From positions 9,677,501 through 9,741,500 of the forward strand of contig NC_089727.1 in assembly GCF_035083965.1 (NCBI RefSeq): a stretch of 64,000 nucleotides of DNA, given 5' to 3'. The notes beneath the pieces were generated by a model, which did not search any database, had not been told where the DNA came from, and was given only the letters and a program-made list of their open reading frames with translations. Position 1 is the first letter of the stretch, and the number at the start of each line of letters is the position of its first letter. This document shows, in pieces, positions 12,836-22,166 of this stretch. This DNA comes from Branchiostoma lanceolatum (Eukaryota; Chordata; Leptocardii; Amphioxiformes; Branchiostomatidae). Position numbers and translations under genes: made by a program.

Positions 12836-13870
12836 TTACCTACACCTCAAATATAACATCCTTAGCATTGACTGTAAGGGTATTATGAAGTTTCTGCAGA
12901 AATTATGCAAACGAGGTCTGCATAAGCATAATTTATGGTCAGGTGTATTCACCTTTCCTAAAGATACCTACAACTCAAATATGACATCCGCAGCTTTTAC
13001 GGTAAGCAAAATTCAAGTTTATGCACAAATTATGCAAACGAGGCCCTCATTAGCATAAGTCATGTCCAGGTATATTGACCTTTCCTAAAGGTACCTACAT
13101 CTTAAAGATGACATCTGCAGCTTTTACGGTGAGGGAAATACAAGTTTATGCATAAATTATGCAAATGAGGTCCTCATTAGCATAATTCATGGCCAGGTGT
13201 GTTCACCTTTCCTAAAGGTACCTACATCTCAAAGATGACATCTGCAGCTTTTACGGTAAGGGAAATGCAAGTTTATGCATAAATTATGCAAATAAGGTCT
13301 TCATCAGCATAATTCATGGCCAGGTGTGTTCACCTTTCCTAAAGGTACCTACATCTCAAAGATGACATCTGCAGCTTTTACGGTAAGGGAAAAACAAGTT
13401 TCTGCATAAATTATGCAAATAAGGTCCTCATTAGCATAATTCATGTCCAGGTATATTGACCTTTCCTAAAGGTACATACATCTTAAAGATGACATCCGCA
13501 GCTTTTACGGTAAGGGAAATACAAGTTTATGCTTAAATTATGCAAATGAGGTCCTGATTAGCATAATTCATGGCCAGGTGTGTTTACCTTTCCTAAAGGT
13601 ACCTACATCTCAAATATGACATCCGCAGCTTTTACGGAAAGGGAAATACAAGTTTATGCATAAATTATGCAAATGAGGTCCTCATTAGCATAATTCATGG
13701 CCAGGTGTGTTCACCTTTCCTAAAGGTACCTACATCTCAAAGATGACATCTGCAGCTTGTACGGTAAGGGAAATACAATTTTCTGCATAAATTATGCAAA
13801 TAAGGTCCTCATTAGCATAATTCATTGTCAGGTGTATTCACCTTTCCTATAGGTACCTACATCTTAAATA
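12836..13870 (+). repeat. 127-bp tandem repeat array (about 8 units) in METTL7-like intron
   Basis: The anchor ggtacctacatctcaaa or its variants recurs at 12836, 12963, 13090, 13217, 13344, 13471, 13598, 13725 and 13852, an exact 127-bp period with no length drift. Each unit contains a palindromic core built around ttatgcaaat and attagcataa separated by gaggtcctc. The array ends near a (GAA)n tract at 13961. Confidence 0.9.
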
Positions 13871-13960
13871 TAACATCCGAACCATGTAACATAAGGTACA
13901 TATAACTTTCTGCAATACCATTAGTAGAGCTACCACCGCACATCTACTTGGTTTTTGGCA

Positions 13961-14001
13961 GAAGAAGAAGAAGAAGAAGAAGAAGAAAGAAGAAGAAGAA
14001 C
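13961..14001 (+). repeat. (GAA)n microsatellite
   Basis: About 13 GAA units with one slip (gaagaaagaag), directly downstream of the 127-bp array. Confidence 0.9.
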
Positions 14002-14170
14002 AGGCAAGCAAAAACAGTATATCCCCCTTCCCACTGGAAGGGGAATATAACTATGGAGTTAAGGACACGAGTGAAGTTGAATCAAGGAGTTCACATGACC
14101 TCCTTTGGCTGGGTGTAGGTATTTGCTTTAATTTATAAAAAAAATGGGGGGGGGGGAAACCACTCGGAAT

Positions 14171-14284
14171 GCGTCCCCTTCCTCCGGCCCCTCCGTGAGA
14201 GGGGGAGGAACGGTCATCAATGGCCGGGAGCCCGATGCCCCAGGGGCATCACTCCCGGCCCGCTTCGCGCTCAGAAGGGGACGC
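14171..14284. repeat. GC-rich nested inverted repeat
   Basis: Outer arms gcgtccccttc (14171-14181) and gaaggggacgc (14274-14284) enclose an inner pair, ggccgggagcccgatgcccc (14222-14241) and ggggcatcactcccggcc (14243-14260). The GC content contrasts sharply with the AT-rich surroundings, and a G11-like run precedes it. It lies in the second intron of the METTL7-like pseudogene. Confidence 0.55.
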
Positions 14285-14705
14285 TACCGCTCGTCATCGT
14301 GGCTTCTGCGTGCGTTCACGTTTCCGTGAGAATGCACGGGTCACATACTATAGAAATGATCCCTAAAAGTATGATCTTAATTGACGGTGGTTGTCAAATG
14401 AGATAGATACAAAATTCTTTACAGCTTTTGTTATGGTCTTATCGTGGCTAAACTTTTAAATATTACTTAAGCATGACCATGATTAATGATACATCATCAT
14501 AAGATTGATAAGTTTGAATATTTATATTGATTATTCGTGAAAATTATTTTAGTTTATTGCTAAAACCAGTCCAGTAATTGAAGAATAGTACGTCGATTGA
14601 CTAGTATGCATAGGTAAGTAGTTACGTTGCATCACGGGAAAGCGGGAAATTTAAGATGTCAAAGTAAACGTCATTGTTTTGCGCTTTCTGAGGAGGGCGT
14701 TTTTC

Positions 14706-14820
14706 CATAATCTCCTTGTAGACGTAGAGGAGCAGAATTGTAACGTTTTTCAAGTTCCGGAACCGGGAGCTTGAGAAACGTTACGATTTTGCGCCTCACT
14801 ACATCTGCTTGGAGATTAGT
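14706..14820. mobile_element. Foldback element (imperfect ~52-bp arms)
   Basis: The left arm (taatctccttgtagacgtag...) and right arm (...ctacatctgcttggagatta) are imperfect complements meeting near ttccggaaccgg. A related pair of arms occurs at about 42334-42445 (gatctccaagctctacgg / ccgtagagatctgcttggag), suggesting a dispersed foldback family. Confidence 0.5.
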
Positions 14821-15496
14821 TCTTCCGCACAACTGTTTATCAAACATTCGAGAAGCCCGTACAGTGGAGCAGTGCGTCGCAAAAAGCGGACTTTGAAAAG
14901 CCGTATAAACTTTATTTTTCAGTCATGGCGATCACACGTAATTTGACACTACATTTTAGGTATATGTTTAATATTTATATGCATTTCAACAAGTTTCTCA
15001 GCTGCCCCAAACCTAAACTGTTTAAAGGTGAGAAAAGAGCCATGTAAAGTCCATGATCCAAACTTTTACTGACGAAAAGAAAACTAGAACCCTGTTATAA
15101 CCTCTCAAAACCCACTCATTGCAGTGTTGCACTGTCAGTATACTTTGGCTATACATTGTGTCGTGGCCATGTTGCCCTCAGGCAAGAACTTGCAAATAAA
15201 ACCCTTTAATTAGATATCACGTGCTATTTCCTCAGGGCGGTAAGTTTTACTACCTGGAGCACGTGCGGCACCCGACCCTGGCCTGGGTACAGCACCTACA
15301 GGACCTTCTCACCCCGGTGTTCCGTGTGCTGTCGGACGGCTGTCGTCCCAACAGGGAGACCTGGAAACATGTGGACAAGGCCGGGTTCTCAGACGTTGAG
15401 TACAAGATAGAGGGGAACCTCAGGCCTAAGGTTATCATGCAGATTCTGTACGGCACGGCTACGAAATAAATATTCTATATCAATTGCAATATTGTA

Positions 15497-15502
15497 AATA
15501 AA
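15497..15502 (+). promoter_or_regulatory. Candidate poly(A) signal
   Basis: An AATAAA 28 nt after the stop codon of the METTL7-like copy at 11983-15469. Confidence 0.4.
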
Positions 15503-15832
15503 ATGCAATTGTAGTAAGAGTTTAGCGAGACAAACAGATCCTTTGAAAAAGATGGACTTTTTTTCATAATGAAGAAGCTCAAATAGGACTGAAAATGTTG
15601 GAACACCTTTGATTCAAAACAGACGAACAGTAGTAAATGATTGATTGACAAGTTTTAAAAGCTGACTATATAATTGTATGTCTGGTGCATATCAAAAAGC
15701 ACGAGTTATGCAAATAATGGCATTCTTTTGTAGGCAGTAAGAAAATGATCATTCGGGAAGATTAATTTGAAGTCGCTGAACTCTTATTCTAAGTTCTTGA
15801 TCGATTTTGTAGCCACTTAGTCAAAAGACTTG

Positions 15833-16082
15833 AGCCCCCCTCTCACTGGACCTGCGGCACGCTGGCGGCGTCGCTGAGTCCTAAACTGGATTTGTGTTAC
15901 CCTTGCCGGACTTTATAATGGCAATATCATTCAAACCGTACAGACCAAAAAGACAACAAAACACACAAAGCTTCAAAGATTCGTTTTTTGTCGATGAAAT
16001 TCGTTGAGTGCTCTGTCAATTCGATCGGCCGCAGCGACGCCGCCAGCCTGTGCCGCGGGTCCAGTGAGAGGGGGGGGGGGGC
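15833..16082. mobile_element. MITE with ~44-bp terminal inverted repeats, copy 1
   Basis: The termini (cctctcactggacctgcggcacgctggcggcgtcgctg and its near complement at the right end) bracket a 250-bp element without coding capacity. A diverged copy lies at 19793-20044 with matching interior (ggattt.tgttaccctt, cagcaaaacacacaaag-like, gatgaaattcgt). Confidence 0.8.
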
Positions 16083-16569
16083 TTTGGTTCCGAAAGTAAA
16101 AAGTCTTTCACTGTTGAATGCAACATAATGGAATATGTGCCGGCTGTACAAATATGTATTGCAACGTAAGTGTAGATGATCTTTGGTTAATTTATTTGGG
16201 AAAATGCGGTTGAACTATTTCGTAGATACAATGCCCCATGATGCAAATTGCGGACAGTTCCTCTTGTGAAAATACAGCTGAACTATTTCGTACGTAGATA
16301 CAAAACTAAAAGATGTGAAGTCACTCAAATTATAAAAACTACAAATGAGCCGATACCTGCCTGTGTAAAGGCGCAATACCGCCAATATGTTTAAAACTGT
16401 TTTGAGTAACATGGTCTCCATTGACAGTCACGTTGATAGGAATCGTATGGGAGGTCCCGGGCGGGTCACGGGGCGTGTCGGCGCCGTTGAGACGCACGCC
16501 TACCAAAGGCGGCATTACGCTTTGGCATCAGCATGCTGTACTCAATAAAGATTAGTCTCTACCTGAACA

Positions 16570-16700
16570 CTCTCGTATTACTGTAAATACACTTAAGTTC
16601 GCGGGGATTTGATTTCGCGTTAAGGATGACATGGGTGTGGTGGTTTTAGGTTCCAGGCAGCGCTATAGTCACATACTGCTGCAATAATGATAAAAGACCG
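16570..16700 (+). repeat. Dispersed repeat, same family as 8940-9115
   Basis: Contains acttaagttcgcgggga and, at 16638-16675, gtggttttaggttc...cagcgctatagtcacata, matching the complement of 9028-9080. Confidence 0.5.
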
Positions 16701-17939
16701 GCGTCTTTACGTACATCTAGTCACAGGTAGTCACTGATCTAAGTCATCTAACCATATCTCCCCACTGGATACGTAGTACAGTACATTGTGCACTTGTAAA
16801 TCGACAACTGTACTTTACGTGATGTAACATAGTTAGAAACTGTTATCCTATGTTTGTGCTAGTGTTTCTGACTAAAAATCCCACCCCCTTGGTGGTCCAG
16901 CTGGCCACTTCGCATTATTGCACCAGCCGGATAATTGCACCAAATGCGCTGACAAATGGGAGGTGCAGTTAAGCGGATTCTACTGCATCTTATTAAACTG
17001 ACTCATTAAGTGCCCATCACCGCTATCATGAGAGAAGTACCGCTACCCTAAGTCATTTGAATCAAATGTCAGCGAATCCCCACCCCTCACCTGCCAACGG
17101 GAGTGGTGACCGAGTGGCAGTCAAGTTGCCCTTGACCTTTCACCTCCATTATGGCGGATATGTTGTTATTGTAGAGATCCGGGATCCTGCAAGCTACGGT
17201 CGGGTTTTGCATCCAACTTCTCTTGGGATAGGAGGTAAGATAGACAATTAGCTTTATGAAAGTCAAAAGCGCTCTCGTTGTACTGGTTGACTTGAACAGG
17301 CGCGGCCACATTCCTTGTACGATTTGTTTTTGTCTGGTGATTTTCGTCTGGACTATGACAGAACTGACCGCCGACAAGGACCTACGACAATCCTTTCCGT
17401 CGGACTGCTGAATTCTGTATGTACGACACATGCACGATTGTCCTAAGACTATCCTTGTCAATCTGCTGTCGTAAACCTGTCGTACGGCGAATGTAATACG
17501 GTCGTGACCTTTGATAGGTTGTAACTACGCGCTTGTACGTGCAGACTGAACTTTAGGTACAGTAACGTTACTTCAACACTTTATCTTTGATATTGGCGAA
17601 GTCTATTTGTCGAAATCCCTCTGGATCTACCAGCTAGTTTGTATTTAGAACCAGTCTCTGATTCATGACCGTTGGACGGACAACTTGAGTTAACCAATGT
17701 CGCAAAATTGAGGTCACCTGAGGTAATGAGGTCTCTGGGCATACATTTTATCAACCTGTCAGCCTGTCGCAGTTCAGCCCATGGCTACAAACTTTATCTG
17801 TGTCATATAAGCTGTAAACATGGTGTTGCGCACCAGTTTTGTACTGTTAGTACTAGTAGTGATCCGTTAGAAGTGGTTGATACTTTCACACTTAGACGTG
17901 CTCCACTTCAATCAAGGACGTGCTCGTAGTACAAGTATT

Positions 17940-18045
17940 AAAGTACAATGTAGCTCTCGGTCAAGAAGTCACGGGTCAAGATTCACCAGGATTCGAACCT
18001 GCAGTCCTGTGATTGCTACGCAACAACACGCACTTCAATCACTTA
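17940..18045 (-). repeat. tRNA-related SINE fragment
   Basis: The minus strand contains gcaggttcgaatcctggtg, a consensus B box, about 25 bp after an A-box-like ttgcgtagcaatcac. No full cloverleaf with acceptor stem was found. Confidence 0.45.
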
Positions 18046-18052
18046 ACAAAGC

Positions 18053-18081
18053 AGTACAATACAATACAATACAATACAATA
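18053..18081 (+). repeat. (acaat)n microsatellite
   Basis: Five to six tandem acaat units. Confidence 0.85.
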
Positions 18082-18402
18082 ATGCACTTGATTGATGTGA
18101 CCACGTGTACACACATGTGCAACAGCTTTAAAGTCTCCCATTGAATGAAATGTTGTGAGACATGTACTGTCCTGTTTTCGACAAACAACTCTGCAGTAAC
18201 GTTAACCATTAAATAATTAACCATTGTAAGCTGAAACTTTTAATTTTGCACTTGCGAAAGAACAGTCGTAACAGGACATAACAGGCGGATAAAGCCTTCT
18301 TTCCTGGATGCAGTATCAAGGTATCAAGGTAACACCTGTTTCTGCAGTAAGAGATTATTACATTGTAAATTCTGCTATATTTCAGCTACAGCAAGGCGCC
18401 AT

Positions 18403-20383
18403 ATGGCGACTGTCCTCCGACGTTTTGCCGTCCCGGCTACCTTGATACCCCTATGCCTTCCTGTTTGCCTCTTCACCTTCGCCAGACTCAACCCGGAGAA
18501 GGCAACAGCCTACTACAAACCTGTGTTCCTCTGGCTTTGCGCCAGACTCAAAAGATTCAACCAGAAACGATTTTCTACATTGAAAGATGACATCTTTTCT
18601 GGACTAAAGGAACAGGATGGGACATCTCTGCAAGTTTTGGAGATAGGATCGGGGAAAGGAACAAACTTCGAATACTTTCCCCCAAGAACTTCTGTGATTG
18701 TGGTTGACCCGAACCCCCACTCTAAGCTGGATTTTGAAGAAAATTCCAGACAGTACCCGGATGTGAAGGTAGGAACGATAAACTAAAGATCTCGTAATAT
18801 GAAATGGATATACAAAGGTAACAGTTGCAAGCAATTTACATTATGTTTACCTTCACATGGTCTAGCCTAACAAACATTGCTCTGTTTATTCTTAATAAAA
18901 CACATTGATATGTATATATGGTGACCAGCACCTACAGCTCTGTCCTGCCACTTGCTACATTACTAGTATGTAATCGATAAACCGCTGGGTGTCTACTACT
19001 TTACCCGTAACCATGGTGACAACCGTATGGGTCAGGTCATTGATCATAATTGTTTGAAACTGGTGAAACAGAGAAAAGAATGTTTCCTTTCCGTGAAGGT
19101 AAAAATGATAAGCTGTTTACTTTTTACTAAACCAGGTGACGAAGTTCGTTGTTGCGGGTGCAGAGGACATGGCTGACGTGGCGGAGGGATCTATGGACGC
19201 TGTCGTGTGTACTTTGGTGCTGTGCTCCGTCCATGACGTCGACGCCGTTCTTGGAGAGGTCAAGAGAGTTCTCAAACCGGTAATATCACAAAAGCGTCAA
19301 TACTAAAACTTGCTGGGATCCTTGCTCCTAAATGAAATGGCGGAAACCTGACCAACAGTGACATATCATTTGGATACACTTGATCTTACTTATTTATTTG
19401 GCTGTAAAAAATAACCCAACTTGCCGAAGGCTATTACAAAGGGTTAGCCCTGGAAACTGAACAATATACAAAAGTCAAGACAAACTTTCATTTCAACAAT
19501 AAAGTACCTTTGAAAAATAAATTGCTAGCTATTGCTTTTGATAACATCCACCACAACCATTAATGTTCCTAGTCCTCGACAGTGGATACGCTTCGAGAAC
19601 TACCTTCGTTCCCTTGTCAATAGTTGTTGCTGCCCCCAACACCCACCCACCTATATGTCAATATTAGAGTCCAAGGACACCAACTTGAGTGTACATGCGT
19701 GCCGTCCCACACAAATATATTCGGCGGTAAGCTAACGTGAGCGCCGTCCCATACCTAACTTGTACCGCCCACACAAATGATAGTGCGTGCAAAGCCCTTA
19801 TCTTACCTGACCTGCGGCACATTGGCGGGGTTGCTGCGTCCTAGACTGGATTTATGTTACCCTTCACTTGATATATGTAATGGGAATATAATACAAAACG
19901 TACAAGTATGACTAGAAGACAGCAAAACACACAAAGGGTGAAAAGATTCGTTTTTATCGATGAAATTCGTCGATCCGCGTGCTGTCAAATCGCTTGGCCG
20001 CAGCAAGGTCGCCAACGTGCCGCAGGTCCAGTGAGATAGGGGCTTAGATCACTACATATACTTAGATATCCCGCTACAGTTACTGTACAACGCCAAATGT
20101 GTCCCCAAAGAAAACGAACAACACAAAACGCTGTGTCTCTTTTATTCAGGGCGGGAAGTTCTACTACCTGGAGCACGTGAGGCACCCGACCCTAACCCGG
20201 GTACAGCACCTACAGGACCGGTTCAACCCGGTCTTCTACTCACTAGGGGACGGCTGCAATATCAACAGGGACACGTGGAAAAACATTGACAATGTTGGCT
20301 TCTCAAACGTCAAGTACAAAATGGAGGTCAACATCAGGCCCAAGTTCATGTTTAACATGCTGTACGGGACAGCTACAAAGTAG
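18403..20383 (+). CDS. METTL7A-like: METTL7/TMT1-like thiol S-methyltransferase, 3 exons
   Basis: Exons 18403-18768, 19136-19279 and 20150-20383 (TAG) give 247 aa without interruption. The N-terminal hydrophobic segment (about residues 8-28) suggests membrane anchoring. SAM motif I is VLEIGSGKG, followed by the DPNP acidic loop and the VCTLVLCSV strand; the C-terminus ends GTATK like its siblings. The family methylates thiols such as hydrogen sulfide-type substrates using SAM; activity here is inferred. It is the intact tandem paralogue of the interrupted copy at 11983. Exon 2 differs from that copy at only 2 of 144 bases although exons 1 and 3 and the introns have diverged. A MITE sits in intron 2. 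Confidence 0.9.
19793..20044. mobile_element. MITE copy 2, in METTL7-like intron 2
   Basis: A diverged relative of the element at 15833-16082: matching termini (gacctgcggcacattggcgg... and its complement at 19999-20044) and interior order. About 250 bp, non-coding. Its right end lies about 105 bp before the exon 3 acceptor. Confidence 0.75.
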
Positions 20384-21604
20384 GCTAATCAAAATCAAAC
20401 CGGGTAAAAGAATAGATAAGAATAGCTACACTGCTACTATTGTGAATGATATCGGTATTGTTTACATATTCATAATTATATGAACAATGTGCTTTAAAAC
20501 GGAATTTCATACATGCTTCTCGACCAAGCTGCCTCGAAAAAGTCATTGCTAAAATACATTCCTCACTGAGCAAGAGAGCGGAAGTGAAATGCTAAAAAAG
20601 AACAATTGTATATCTTGTATCAAAAGGGGTTCAGATAGAAAGTTTTATTTAACGTTTTCGACAATCTAGGAATTGTATTGTAGAATATTTCGATGTTGAA
20701 CTCAGTTGACGGGTTTTGTGCAAAAGATGATAGTTTGGTGAGTTCTCTTTGTTGTGTTGGAACAGAGTCGCGATGCTGCTATTACATAAGCAAAGCTGAG
20801 CACTATGAATATGCCACCGTGTATAAATATCAACGTTACGTGACTAACTTATAGAAGGATGTAGCCTCTACTTGATTTGAATATTACATCGTTCGAAATA
20901 TCAACACCCAAGTCCTTCCCTCCACAGACGAGTCAGTGGTCTGTTTGTTTGTTTGTTTTTTGTTTTATCAAGATCCCCATTAGCGTTCAATTTCTATAAA
21001 TGTCACAATTAAATCAAATTAAAATAATTTAAAAAACACACAATTGGTAGACAGAAATGTCGGGAGAGGAAGATGTCAAATGTCAACATAAGATAACGGA
21101 AAGATAATCTTGGTATTGTATGCACAGAAATCCAAAAGTAATAATAATTGACAATGATATAAGTAACGTAAATAAACTGAGCATACAAATGTATACAGAA
21201 GGGTGCAATAAAAAGTTTTCATAATGACAAAACATAAATATGTTCGTGGTTCGTTCTGCTTGACATATTTGGGCCATAGACTATGAGGAGACAATTCTAG
21301 TCGAGACACCTACGATATAATATAAAACCACAGAGGTCCGAAATGCCAAAGTTCTTTTGCAGCATCAATCTTCTTGTGTGCACTTTTCAACCCATTCACC
21401 CACCTGTCCACTCCCTCGCTTCCTTATTGTCACTTCGTTGACTTGATACAATACCCTAGTCCTCATGGGTATATTCAGTATCAACTTTCATATCAGCAAA
21501 ATAGATTTGACGCGTCCATTTACTAAATTAAATAACTCTGGCGTGAGTCACTCGGCACTAACTCTGGGGTAGTTCTAAGCGGTAGATTTGGCTCAAATAA
21601 CAAA
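20384..21604. other. Intergenic region upstream of the STEAP-like gene
   Basis: AT-rich, no gene recognised. The stretch from about 20940 (gttt repeats then ttttatcaagatccccatta) resembles the 3' end of a LINE on the minus strand, but there is no coding support. Confidence 0.4.
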
Positions 21605-22086
21605 ATGATGGTGGAATATAAGGAGATGGTAGAAGATGGGAGTGTGGCATCGACTCCGAAACGGTCGGCTAGCGGGAGTAATATGTCCACTCCGGTCCGG
21701 ATGAGGGAGCCGTCGGCGGCGGCGAGTGTTACCTCCACCCCGGCGCGGCGGTACGGGGACGTCTCCGTGAGTACCAGCAGGAGCGCCACTCCGAAGCGGA
21801 GGACCAGGAGCACGTTGGACGGGAGGGGGATGAGGGACGACCCGCCGCCGATCGTCGGTATACTCGGCTGTGGGGAGTTCGGGCTGGCACTGTCTAGGAA
21901 ACTACTGAAGTCTGGATACCAGGTACAGATATAGTTCTGTCTTAGGTATCTCTCTCGTTCGTATGTATGTATGTGTTTGTTTTTGTGTGTTTGTTTGTTT
22001 TTTTCGTTTGTGCGCGCACGCGCGCGCGCGTGTGTGTGTTTCTTGAGTCTCTCGTTTGTATGTACAAATGTATGTGTTTGTGTGTC

Positions 22087-22166
<80 letters not shown>

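Larger units (their letters stand above)
11983..15469 (+). pseudogene. METTL7A-like: METTL7/TMT1-like methyltransferase with in-frame stop in exon 1
   Basis: Exons 11983-12348, 12518-12661 and 15236-15469 (TAA) join in phase to a 247-codon frame matching the neighbour at 18403 in exon number and exon lengths. Exon 1 encodes the hydrophobic N-terminus and SAM motif I (VLEIGAGSG). Codon 90 (12250-12252) is TAA where the paralogue has GAA in the ANF-E-YFPP segment. Everything after it (DPNP loop, VDAVVCTLVLCSV, GGKFYYLEHVRH, C-terminal GTATK) stays open with good splice sites. If real, the stop removes the cofactor-binding core and leaves an 89-aa membrane stub. It may instead be a segregating null allele or an assembly error, because no other damage is seen. 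The second intron (2.6 kb) holds the 127-bp satellite. Confidence 0.82.
15470..18402. other. Intergenic region between METTL7-like copies
   Basis: No gene recognised. It holds a MITE at 15833-16082, a dispersed repeat at 16570-16700, a SINE-like B box near 17985-18040 and an (acaat)n tract. The last few hundred bases should contain the promoter of the gene starting at 18403. Confidence 0.5.

Noticed and set aside
12836..13870. Regular ~127-bp repeats considered as a CRISPR array
   Set aside because: The whole unit repeats with no unique spacers, in a eukaryotic intron; it is a satellite.
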